Positions 1 through 9,899 of a DNA stretch of 48,123 bases are shown here, piece by piece. Position 1 is the first letter of the stretch. Each line of letters opens with the position of its first letter. The notes beneath the pieces were generated by a model. The model saw nothing but the letters and a program-made list of their open reading frames with translations, had not been told where the DNA came from and ran no database searches. The DNA is taken from positions 22,404,516 to 22,452,638 of the forward strand of contig NC_049982.1 in the NCBI RefSeq assembly GCF_000003815.2, in the 5' to 3' direction. The position numbers were made by a program, and so were the translations under genes. The DNA is from Branchiostoma floridae. Its lineage: Eukaryota; Chordata; Leptocardii; Amphioxiformes; Branchiostomatidae.

Positions 1-81
1 GATTTGTAGTTAAAAAGAAAGTATCTTTCATTCCACCATGTTGCCCGAATAGATTGAATGATAATCGTATGTTTGTTACAG

Positions 82-2034
82 CAAAGGACCGCTCTGCACA
101 TGGCAGCCGTGAATGGTTACCACAACATTGCAAAAGCTTTGTTGGAAGCTGGTGCCACTGTGAACGCACGTGCCGATCAGGTACTTTAATAAACCTGTTT
201 GTACATATAATGGCAACCACAAACAGCTTTGTACAACACAAACTCTGTGAGTTCGTATACACATGTTTTAAGAAAAGGGAAGAGTCATGTAAACGTTAGA
301 TATAGTGATAGCTTAGTTGCAGATGTATTGTTTATTCAATTGTAATACTACATGTTATAGTACTTAGTCTTTATAATTAGTATCCCATCATGGGATTTGC
401 TGCATTTAGCCCACATGGGCAGGAACATGCAAATAACTAGAAAGGCCGACATTTGCTTGAGAGCAAATACAGCATATTTCAGCCATCTCCCTCCCCATGC
501 AACAATAGGCTATTTCAAAATCACCCATTTGAAAAATCACTTTTACTAATGACGGTTTAACCCAAAAATGAGTCTTACAAAATCCCCCCGTTCAAGAATG
601 GACTCCAGTGCACCCTATGTGAATTTGCACAATAGACCAGTCCAGAAATACTCCCACTGAAACCTTGGCCTTTTGAATAAGAAACCAAATCCAAAATTGA
701 ATTTAGCAAAAAAGGTCCCAGTGCATAAAAAGGTATAATAGACCAGTCTAAAAACACTTCCACTAAAATTGAATTTTGAATCATCACCCGTTCAAAACTG
801 AATTTGAAAAAATCCCCCTTCCGTGTGCAAAAAATGGACTCTTCCATGTAAAGTAGAGCAGTCCAAAAATACATCCGCTAAAATAGGACTTTGACATAAT
901 CACTGAAGTTCAAAAAATGGATTTAAAAAAAAGCCCCCTCTATGCAAGAATGGACTCTTCCAGAACACCCATGTAAAATTGCAAATTAGACCAGTCCAAA
1001 AATAACCCTACTGAAAGACTTTGACAAACTAGAAGTCACCAAAGTCCAAAATATGAATTTTGAAAAATCCCCCCTCCGGGCGAGAATAGACTCTTCCAGC
1101 ACACATTCTGTAAAATTGCAAAATAGACCTGTCCAAAAATGCATCCACTGAAAGACTTCACCAGTCCAATGATGAATTTAAAAAAAAAACGAACCCCTCC
1201 GTGTAAGAATGGACTCTTCCAGATAACACCGGGCTCGCTGATTGGCTGCCACCCCCCCTCTTTAGGATATAGATTCAGGCTAAGTGATTGGTTACCTATC
1301 TAATTAGATTAAATAGACATATATGCCAGTAGGTCCAATCTGCAGCTGGGGGTCAACGACCTTAAGGTCATTGACCCCTCTGGCTATTGGAAAATGACAA
1401 AAAAATCCCCAAATATATCATTTTGACGTAGTCTATGACAAAAATTATACATGTGTCATTTGAATAAATATCTAGTGCACCCTTTTACCAAAATTTAGGT
1501 CATTTGGTTTTAAAACCAGAGCACAATAGCCAAAAGTGTACTTTTTGGTCATAAAATGGCCAAATAATCGCAAAATTGAGCATTTTATTGTACCGAATGC
1601 CTCAAGTGTTATTGAATCCATGTGCGCAAATGTCTAGGGCACTCCTATACTAAATTTCAGGTCATCCGGTTCTAAAACCAAGGTACAGGAGCCAAAACTG
1701 TCCTTTTTTGGTAAAAAAATGACCAAAAAATCGCAAAAATAAGTATTTCGTTATACTGTACACCAAAACTGATATTGAATCTATATGGGGGACTTATCAA
1801 GGCACATCTGTACCAAATTTCAGCTCATTCGGTTATAATACCAGGGTACAGGGGGCCCAAATATACAGTTTTGGTCTTAAGATGACCAAAAACCTTAATA
1901 AAATCATTTAAGAGACAGATATGGAAAAAATGAAAAAAAAGTCCAAGGGTATTGGCTCACTCTACCCTTGTGCCAAATTTCAAGTTATTCGGTTGAGGAA
2001 CAAGGGAGATACCGTGTTCTGAAGATTTGACAGG

Positions 2035-2065
<31 letters not shown>

Positions 2066-3432
2066 AACATTACGAATACAATATATTTCACCATACCTAT
2101 GGTATGGCTGAAATATAAAGATCATTCAATATGACTACTGTGGTATTCTATTATAACATACTGTTAATAAACAATTGTAAGGCCATGCCAAAGTGAGAAA
2201 AATCGACTTTCAAAATCAAATTTTCTGTTGTTGGTACTTTGTCCAAACTGTTTCTGTTAACACTTTCATCAATATAAGTTTATTAGATGTTTTCATTCCA
2301 TGTTATGATAAAAGCTGTCTAATTATCCTTACAGCAATGGACTCCAGTACATTTGGCTGCCATGAATGGCCACCCTGAAACTGTATCAATTTTATACTTA
2401 GCTGGTGCAGATGTGAACTCACGAGACGAAGAGGTGGGTAGATTGACTAGTGGTACAGCAGAAATTCCACACATTTCTGTACCATTGCAAATTTTAATGT
2501 TTTCATATGTACCTTGCAGTGATGACTTGACAGCTACATGTACTGCTGAAGATATTCAAGGTAAAATCCTGTTGCCATACCAAATACCAGCTATTGTGCT
2601 TTACAGGAAAGGATTCCTTTGCACATGGCAGCTCAGAATGGCTACCAGGAAACTGTGTCAGTGTTGCTGAAGGCTGGTTCAAATGTGAACATAAAGAACA
2701 ATGAGGTAGGTACAATAGGCATATGTCAGCTTTGTAAAGTTACGATTGAATTTTTAGGTAAAAGAATTGTCATCAGCGTCTAAGCCTGAGTCCTTCCTAT
2801 GCCATTTGAGGAATTAATCTGATATATTTTATAGGAAAAGACTTCCATGCATTTGGCAGCCATGAATGGACACCATGAAACCGTGACTTTACTGGCAGCT
2901 GCACCAGGTGCAGATGTGAATTCGCAGGACAATAAGGTTGGTAAATCATTGTAGGAAATGAAAACATGCTGTGGCATCATGTGAGATTTCCTATTTTTGT
3001 CAGTGTTATAGCTTCTGTTTATTATGCCAACAACAGTCAGTCCTATTGCCTAAACCAAGACCATCTCGTTTTTCACAGCAAATGACTCCACTGCACTGGG
3101 CAGCCCGCAATGACGACTATGAAACTGCATCAGCTTTACTGGCAGTTGACGCAGATGTGAATGCAAGGGACAAGGAGGTAGGTTACGTGGTATCGATGAA
3201 GACTTGACTTTTATTTGGATCCACATAAGAGCGCAGTTGATTTTGTGTTATTCTGATGTATACACACACTCCGGGGCCACTTCAGGTTTACACGTGACAT
3301 GGATAAGACTGAACATCCTGTTTATCCTTCCAACAGAAAAGCGTTCCTCTCCACGAAGCTGCCATACACGGTCACCCTAAATGTGTGGAGGTACTGCTGC
3401 AGTACGGGGCTGATGTTTACGTGAGGAATGAG
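82..3432 (+). CDS. Six ankyrin-repeat exons of the fusion gene
   Basis: Exons 82-180, 2335-2433, 2607-2705, 2835-2936, 3079-3177 and 3337-3432 each encode one ankyrin repeat of 32-34 residues, all in phase 0. The consensus is clear in each: TPxHLAA near the start, NGHxE in the turn, LLxxGADVN towards the end (for example TPVHLAAMNGHPE and GADVNSRDEE). The fourth has one extra residue (APGADVNS), which makes that exon 102 bases. One repeat per exon with identical phase allows repeats to be gained or lost by exon duplication. More repeats probably lie upstream of the window. Ankyrin repeats bind proteins, so this part probably recruits the target of the downstream enzyme domains. Confidence 0.92.
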
Positions 3433-6400
3433 GTACGTTTTCGGTCACGCTAGGTCATTGAACAATCTACTTGTGGTTGGAATGACGAGTGACAAACTGC
3501 ATAATCATGGCCTGTATTGCTTTATATACTAGAATGGACCCACCACACTTATCTTTTTAAAGATAAATGTTGGGGTCCATTCCAGTATATAAAGTTCTTT
3601 AACATGCTTAGGGTGTTGCCTTCCTGGCATCAGGCATGTATGCAAATGAATAGCGGTCACAATTGTAATTCGGAAAATGTTGACAAAACATTCGATAAGC
3701 TTCTATTCATGGAAAATTTGGCTCATATGTTACATATTTTGTTTGCAGACTGGTTTATCGGCTAAGGACATTGCAAAAGATGTAGACAGCAGCAGCATCG
3801 GTACCGATAGAAATGCGGAAGAAGTGATTCGTGGCAGAAAGGAAATACTAAAGCTTCTGAAAGAGGAGACTAATGTGAGTTGCTGCACCTTTCATTGAGT
3901 TGAATTGGTCTGTAAGTTGTTGCACCTTTCATTAAGTTCATCAAGAGGTGGTGGTCAAATTGATATTTCTTACATTGCTTGGTTCAATATAATACCCTTG
4001 GGTGGCCCGATTCTGAGCTTGCGTTATTCACAATTCGTTGGAAAAGTGGTCTAAAAGATAATTACCTCTTTACAGAGAATGTCTCAACGCAAGAAAGAGT
4101 CCCAAGCTGTACTTGTCCGGTTCTATGAAGAAAAGGGAATGACAGAGGTGAAGAAGGATTGTCCGTTGATACAAGCAGCAGCAAATGAGAGTGGGAGAAC
4201 TGTGGAGCAAGTTAAGGTAAATAAGCGATAAGCTGTTTTTCATACATACATGCATTTATACATACATACACACGTACACACATACATACATACATGTGAG
4301 TCACTTAACCAAATTTCGACACATAGTATCTAACATAGACCATATGGTATAGATGGCATTGCCTTTGCGTCATAGCCAATCAAGTACTCAGCTTGCTTAG
4401 TCGGAATTGTTCATTCAGGAAGAGGGACAAGAGTTAAAGCAATTGTGATAGTATATGCTATATTGATAGCATATGTGGAAACAAATAGATGTGGATAAAA
4501 CTGTTACATACATGTAGAAATCTGGAATATCGTTGTCTGAACCTGCAGAGTTTTATCAACTATCGCAAGAGAAAGGGGAAGAGACCACTTCAACCAGATG
4601 ACAACCCAGGCGATACAGCAGGTAAGAAAAACAGAGATACAGGAGATCATGGCCGTTACAGACAGCCCACAGAAAAGTTGAGAAATTTGAAAGAGTTAAG
4701 CTGTGTGTCTTATCATTCATTCTCTCTCATAGGTCTTCACAGAACACATCAGCAGCAAATTGGTTTGGATTGCACATTAATCAATTTTCCTGAACAAAGA
4801 CAAAACATTTGAAGAGCACATGTGCTTTCTACAATACAATACAAGACTTGGTTTGATAAACTTGTAATGTCTTTCGGGCTTTGGTGAGGTAGACTTTGAA
4901 CAGTGTGTAAAATCATACACCATCGTAGGGATGCGACATTGCCACCCAGCAATTTTTGCTTTATGATACGATAGACAGAATACTTCTTGAATCTATGCTT
5001 AGCATTTACTTTGTTCTTTATTCATTGTAACAAAAATCATATCAGGTGCAGATGGTGCCAAGAAATCTAAGACTGAAGACCCACGTGTGGAGGGTGCGGA
5101 TGGTCGAGGAAAAGCTGGCGGTTCATCACAGAGGACAGAAATGTCCATGGAGGTTTCTAGTACAGGTATAAGCAGGCAGTAGCCACTAAATTACACAAGT
5201 TAGATTCATAAGCTCAGCTGAGCAATAAATAAGGAGGGCAAAAACAACAGAGTTGAAGGTTTGTTTTCGTGACACTTTCCGCAAACAGTTATTCTTTGGC
5301 CACAATTTTGAAGAGCTGGCCACAAGAATTGACTATTGTAAGTAAATGTATATTCTAATGTCGCATTATATCTTCTATCTATATCATATTGATAATGACA
5401 TGGTATTATGATAATTCCAAAACTATGGACAGTTGAAGTCTATAATTAATCTTGTAATGTTTAGAAAGAAACTAGAGGTCCTGTGCGAAAATAGGACTTT
5501 GCCGAGAACAATATCAATGTCTACAGCTGCTATGCATTAGTACAGATGCTGGTGGATGATTGATAGAATGTTTAATCAATATTTTGTAAATGTCCTGTTA
5601 CTTCTATTGTTTGCAAAAAAACTGACAGAGCTTGTGTTTGAACACGTTTTGAAACCCCCTCCATATTGCGTGATACTGTCACATAGACAAAATATAATAA
5701 AACTTGTTGTTACTGCAGAAAAGTTTGAAAAGTTGAAGTACCTGTTAGAGGTGAAAATAGAGGACAAAGTACGCAGTGAGACCTACAACAGGCTGGCAAG
5801 GCACGTGACTGAGTCAGGACTGTGCTTCCGGGACGAGCTGCCAGGAGATGGAAACTGCATGTTTCACGCCGTGGTCGATCAATTTTTCTGTCAAGAGGGC
5901 AAAAGGATCAACCACTTGGACCTGCGCAAGCAAGCAGTCAACTTCTTGAGAGAGAATCCGTACAATGTAAGAAAATAATGGTGACTGGAAAACTTTCTGA
6001 AGTATGAAATATGTCATAACTGAATTTGATGGCAATGTGTGTGTGTTGTATGTTCTTACACTGACTTCTTAAGCTGACTACCACACACACACACATATAT
6101 TATGTAACTGTCTCAAGGTATGGAAATCAAACCACGAAAGAGTCGTAAGATATCCTGCCCAATATCTCACTGATTTGGTCTTTGCAGATGATCTTGACCT
6201 AGCTGCTGAACGCATTAAAAATGCAAAAATGCTCTCGGAGAATCTGCATCCCTAGAGGGGCTCTATTGAAATGAATCAATGAATCAAAGAGTCCATCAGT
6301 TACATCTCTGGAACACTCACTCACTCACTCACTCACTCACTCACTCACTCACTCACTCACTCACTTTATTTATTTACACACATACACACGCACGCACGCA

Positions 6401-8620
6401 CGCACGCACGCACTCTATGTGAGCCGAATCAAATACAGTGCCATCGCTGACTTTGTATATGCCATTGCCTGAAATTGCTTTTCTAGAGCGGCGGTGACCA
6501 CCTACGTGCCTTTGTTCCGGATGGGAACTGGGACAAATACCTGGATGACATGTCCCGCGATGGGACTTTGGGAGACCACATTGTCCTCCAAGCCATGGCA
6601 GACATGTTGGGCCATGACATCAGCATTGTGTCTAGTGTAGAGGCGGAAAACTATGTCACCATCTTGACACCAAACAGCAGGACAAGTTCTGCACCTGGCC
6701 CTCCCCTTCTCCTTGGCCATTATGCAGAGAACCACTATGCAAGTCTCAGTAGTAAGTTACATATCTTTTATGCATAACAATTCATCTGAACGATTGTGTC
6801 TTAAGTACTGATGGCACATTTTTCGTCTTGAATGTGCCGTGTGACAAAACCAGTTATCATCACTTTATTATTGGCAATTTGTTGCGTGAAAAGGTAAAAA
6901 GAATACAAGCACTCACAAAATGCTACGAATGAGGCTATCATCACTAGCTCGTCTTGAAAATCTTCGTTTTGCTTCTTGACCGATTCCAATGTTGTCAGCC
7001 TGGATGGGGATTAAATGGGTCAAACAAGCCAGACTTTATTGTTTGCAGAATTAGACACGTGTGAAGGCTAGTGCAGTAGGTTTCATTCCATTTACGACAC
7101 CATGACCATGAGCATGATAAGTTCTGTACTTTCTTAACGCTTTCAATAGACAGTACATTAAATGTTTGTTTACAGGTGAAGTAGCAGGGCGTAGTGCTAA
7201 TCAGGTTACCACTTCACAAGAAACTTTGCAGCCAGCACAAGGTAATCATGGTTTTCGTAATTTTGTGTGGAAACTAGTTTGAGCTAAAAAGGTTAATGTT
7301 TTTTCAACCCTGCGCATAACACTGTGTGCTGTCGTGCCATGGAATTTAAGACTTGACATTTTGTTCACACCAACGTTTTTTCTCATTTCAGCCGCTATTT
7401 CTGTCCTGTTAGTAAATGACGAGTACGGTACATCTCGCGGAGGTATCTCCACCATGAACCGTCAGGTGGCGCGACTCTTGCTCCGTAATGGCGCTAAAGT
7501 TTATGGCACAGCTCTAACAGCAACTGAAGACGACAAGAGACGTGCCGCCAAGGATGGTCTGAACTTGCTTCTGCCTGAATGCGATGATGATCAGCGAACA
7601 CCAACTTTGGATTGGTTGACCTATTACAGCCGTGAGCACTTCCCAAACATTCCACGGAATCTACAGTATATCTTCGGCCATGTAGATGTCACAAGCAAAG
7701 CTGCAAAAAACATCAAAGAAAAACGCTGTCAAGACGCAAAGCTGGTCCTCTTCAACCATGAGATGCCAGAGGACACGAGGTACTACAAGCCAGCTAAGAA
7801 AGCGATGCGTGCAGCAGACAAGGAAACAAGGATAGTGGAGGATGCCAAGTCTGCAGATGCTGTGTTCTCCGTGGGAAGTAGACTCTACAGTCATTTCGAA
7901 ACAGAGTACAAGTCCCTTGAAGACAGTGAACCGAGACATCACTACCTGTTTCTCCCAAGGGCATCCGAAGTATTTGAAGAAACAGATGCAAAACCAGGAG
8001 GACGAAATAAAGTAGTGCTTTCCTTCGGAAGAGTGTGTGAAGTGATGGCGCAGAAGGGCCATGACATGGCAGCGCGGTCCATTGGATATGCTGCAGAGAA
8101 GATCGACAACATGAGTTGGGTTGTGCGTGGGGTCGCAGAAGATGCAGATGACTGGGAAAAAAGCAAGAAAATTCTGGAAAGGAAGATGCAAAGCCGCAAG
8201 ATCAAACCCATCTTACGTCCCTACGGTACCCAGCAAGAACTTGCCAGGGACATCAAAGGTGCTCATCTGGTCCTGATGACGTCACGCTCGGAGCCGTTTG
8301 GGTTGGTCGGCCTGGAGGCCATCGCAGCAGGTGTTCCTGTACTCATATCTGACCAGTCAGGTCTGGCGGATATGATCAAGGACTTGATCAAGCAAGACAA
8401 GTGCCACGCAGACCTGAGGCATAGGATCGTGAAAACCAGTGTGAAGGAGTCCGACGTAGAGGAAACTGCAAGAAGATGGGCAGAGAAGATTGAAGACAGC
8501 TTGGAATACTCTACAGAGGAGTTCAAGAAAGCAGCCGAGTTCAAGAAGAAGCTCTTGGGCTCCAAGTACTGGGAAGAGTCTCACAAAGATCTGCTGCTTT
8601 TCTGTGGACTGATTGAGTGA
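82..8620 (+). CDS. ANK-OTU-glycosyltransferase fusion gene (5' partial, 14 exons)
   Basis: 3' portion of a multidomain gene; the 5' end lies left of the window. Exons: 82-180, 2335-2433, 2607-2705, 2835-2936, 3079-3177, 3337-3432, 3749-3874, 4076-4216, 4549-4621, 5046-5165, 5719-5966, 6487-6751, 7176-7241, 7392-8620. Each is bounded by AG/GT and the phases agree throughout (phase 0 for the ankyrin exons, phase 1 at most later junctions), giving 2862 bases or 953 residues plus TGA at 8618-8620. Visible order: ankyrin repeats (residues 1-198), linker (199-240), homeodomain-like basic segment (about 242-302), low-complexity linker (to about 351), OTU (about 352-522), short linker, GT4 glycosyltransferase (about 545-953). 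No membrane segment is visible in this part, so a cytosolic protein is likely. The catalytic motifs of both enzyme domains are intact. The family resembles large expanded invertebrate multidomain proteins; substrate and pathway are unknown. Exon ends are hand predictions without transcript support. Confidence 0.85.
565..1240. repeat. Degenerate tandem repeat array, period about 117-136 bp
   Basis: In the first visible intron, a module containing AATGGACTC, a gap, GACCAGTCCAAAAAT and a T/A-rich stretch ending in AAAAATCCCCC recurs. The AATGGACTC-type marker starts near 598, 832, 949, 1085 and 1208; the 234-base gap fits one unmarked unit. Units differ by many substitutions and small indels, so the array is old. 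No coding potential is evident. Confidence 0.75.
1485..2120 (+). repeat. Repeat with about 161-bp internal units, GAAA microsatellite and terminal hairpin
   Basis: A unit containing AAATTTCAGGTCATTCGGTT-type sequence recurs at 1491, 1652, 1815 and 1975 (spacing 161, 163 and 160 bases), each followed by an ACC-rich segment and a run like GACCAAAAAATCGCAAAA. The last unit passes into (GAAA)n at 2037-2067 and ends in a hairpin: arms 2082-2097 and 2101-2117, loop TAT, one bulged C. This looks like one transposable element or its 3' end. The family is not identified. Confidence 0.6.
3520..3594. mobile_element. 75-bp palindromic MITE-like element
   Basis: Arms CTTTATATACTRGAATGGAC and its complement face each other with an almost palindromic interior (CTTATCTTT / AAAGATAAAT). 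Roughly 85 percent of the two arms pair by eye. It lies in the intron between exons 3337-3432 and 3749-3874. It is followed at once by about 30 bases (3594-3625) matching the central part of the full-length SINE near 21510-21540, so the two are abutting relics. Confidence 0.65.
4076..4621 (+). CDS. Homeodomain-like basic segment of the fusion gene (two exons)
   Basis: Exons 4076-4216 and 4549-4621 join in phase 0 to give about 60 residues with predicted helix-turn-helix character: FYEEKGMTEVKKD, then LIQAAANESGRTVEQV, then FINYRKRKGKRP. The spacing and the last stretch (hydrophobic-x-x-F-I-N-Y-R-K-R-K) resemble helix 3 of a homeodomain (VxxWFxNxRxKxK), with the usual Trp position occupied differently. 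It could bind nucleic acid, act as a nuclear localisation signal, or be a coincidental basic helix. The following exon 5046-5165 is a hydrophilic linker rich in Gly, Asp, Lys and Ser. The domain assignment is inference; a profile search would decide. Confidence 0.5.
4245..4295. repeat. CATA microsatellite
   Basis: Imperfect (CATA)n / (CACA)n tract in an intron of the fusion gene, downstream of exon 4076-4216. Confidence 0.8.
5719..6751 (+). CDS. OTU deubiquitinase-like domain (two exons)
   Basis: Exons 5719-5966 and 6487-6751 encode an ovarian-tumour (OTU) cysteine protease domain of about 150-170 residues, the usual size. The first exon holds the signature PGDGNCMFHAVVDQ with catalytic Asp and Cys. 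The second holds GDHIVLQAMADMLG and the C-terminal block GHYAENHYASL with the catalytic His. All three expected active-site positions are present, so the domain is probably active. OTU enzymes remove ubiquitin or linkage-specific polyubiquitin from proteins; here the ankyrin repeats may supply the target. The intron between the two exons contains CACT and CACG microsatellites. Confidence 0.88.
6307..6416. repeat. CACT microsatellite followed by CACG tract
   Basis: (CACT)n from about 6307 to 6365, then a short T-rich spacer, CACATACACA and (CACG)n to about 6412, about 70 bases upstream of the second OTU exon. Long enough to be polymorphic. Confidence 0.9.
7392..8620 (+). CDS. GT4/GT-B glycosyltransferase-like terminal exon
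   Basis: One 1229-base exon encodes about 409 residues. The N-terminal Rossmann part reads SVLLVNDEYGTSRGGIST then VARLLLRNGAKVYGTAL, the usual GGI/GGLST nucleotide-sugar fold start of GT4 enzymes. A middle block has SADAVFSVGSRLY. The C-terminal half carries EPFGLVGLE at about 8291-8317, an EX7E motif of retaining GT-B transferases, followed by AIAAGVPVLISDQSG. The length fits a complete GT-B enzyme (two Rossmann halves). The acceptor at 7391 gives a phase-1 join to the 7176-7241 exon. Donor sugar and acceptor cannot be read from sequence. Fusion to ankyrin and OTU domains suggests an intracellular protein or signalling target rather than secretory-pathway glycosylation, since no signal or membrane segment is visible. 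Confidence 0.88.
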
Positions 8621-8785
8621 GTTCAGACTCTAGACAGCATCTGGATTACAAGGTGTCAGATTTGAAATTCAGCTGTAATGGTTTCAACAATCAGGACAAT
8701 ACTGTCACTGATCCTGACGTGTAACCTAGCATTTAGTATCGATGTTTTTTTTTAGTTTGTGTGTTTTCGTTTGTTAGATTTATTT

Positions 8786-8948
8786 TAGTCTCAAAGCAGA
8801 CCCTACGGTGCCTTAGAGATAGTATCAAAGCTGGCAAGGGACTTAGTCTAGCGGCACCAGGTGCCCGTTTGACTCCCTTTGGCCGGCTACATTCCTTGGC
8901 CAGCTTTGATACTATCTCTTAGGCACCGTAGGGTCTGGTTGGAGACTA
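8786..8948. mobile_element. 163-bp fold-back MITE with 9-bp target duplication
   Basis: Long terminal inverted repeats: TAGTCTCAAAGCAGACCC at the left pairs with GGGTCTGGTTGGAGACTA at the right, continuing inwards through CTACGGTGCC and GAGATAGTATCAAAGCTGG. It is flanked by identical 9-bp direct repeats GATTTATTT at 8777-8785 and 8949-8957. Long TIRs and a 9-bp duplication suggest a Mutator-like (MULE) non-autonomous element. It lies about 170 bases past the stop codon of the fusion gene, hence probably in its 3' UTR, where a transcript would fold into a long hairpin. A related element is at 30875-31024. Confidence 0.8.
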
Positions 8949-9035
8949 GATTTATTTCACAATGTTTACAAATTCTGGCCGTCATTTACCCTCCTGAAAC
9001 AGCGGTGACATTATGAAAATGATTTACATATTGTG

Positions 9036-9103
9036 GCTGTAATGTTTTCTTATGGAAGCTTCAAGACAAGCTGTAATGTTTTCTTATGGAAGCTTCAAGA
9101 CAA
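9036..9103. repeat. Perfect 34-bp tandem duplication
   Basis: The unit beginning GCTGTAATGTTTTCTTATGG and ending TTCAAGACAA occurs twice without gap (9036-9069 and 9070-9103) with no mismatch. It is a recent slippage or unequal-exchange product, probably within the 3' UTR. Confidence 0.95.
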
Positions 9104-9510
9104 AATGATGATGAAAACTTTTTCCAGATAGGTGAAGGAATCTGGTGTTTAGGCATCTTGTTGTAATTGTGATATTCATTAGAAAGTCAGCTATCCTTTT
9201 AGTCTGCATAACCTTAGTGAATATATAGCCAGGAAGAGAAAGCCAACTGCATCTGTGTGTGTGTATCAGTAAGTTCACGGGCGTGATAATTTGGAAATGT
9301 CCAACCTATTATTGAAAAAAATGCCCGGTTTCCAACCCACCGCCATTCCCTTTTCTCCTCTAATTATTTTTCACCATAGTTATAGTGTAGTATTTGCCGC
9401 TACGTAGAGTTTTCTTAATGATTAGTTTGTTTTCGTAATGTTATAATGTTGGTTTCCATTCTACTGACTTCTGTCGATGTTATGGGCTTGTTTCTGTTGA
9501 AAAGTACGAG

Positions 9511-9632
9511 AATAAACCTTTTCTCTTTGTTGGCCGAACGCGTCTCCGCCTCCAGTTGTTTACAGTTAATTTGACATATTTGTATGAAAGACAGCTACTG
9601 GTTAAACAATATTTGTAGAAGGTTCCAATAAA
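9511..9632 (+). promoter_or_regulatory. Candidate polyadenylation signals of the fusion gene
   Basis: AATAAA occurs at 9511-9516 and 9627-9632, about 0.9-1.0 kb past the stop at 8620, and again at 9893-9898. Either of the first two would give a 3' UTR containing the fold-back MITE and the 34-bp duplication. No transcript evidence is available. Confidence 0.4.
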
Positions 9633-9899
9633 GGCAACATATACTTTATATTTTGACATTTTTATCAACGGTTGATCAGCTCAGAGATTGACACTGATCT
9701 ACAATGGGGCCCTGCGTTATAAAAACGACCCCCCCTCAAGTGTAAGAGTTCTCAATTGGGCAGGGATATTCGGCACTCTTGTCTTGTGACTCCCTCGCAT
9801 AGTCAGCTCTGGTGTTCGACTATCATAACAAATTTGGTTTTATTATGAAGGGCAATGAACGCTCTTTTCAACAATTCATAATTCTATAAATTAATAAAG

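Noticed and set aside
6307-6416. CRISPR-like regular repeats
   Set aside because: It is a simple tetranucleotide microsatellite with no spacers, in a eukaryotic intron.
7661-8191. 176-codon minus-strand open frame opposite the GT exon
   Set aside because: It is antisense to a strong GT4 coding exon, without domain or splice logic; a shadow frame.
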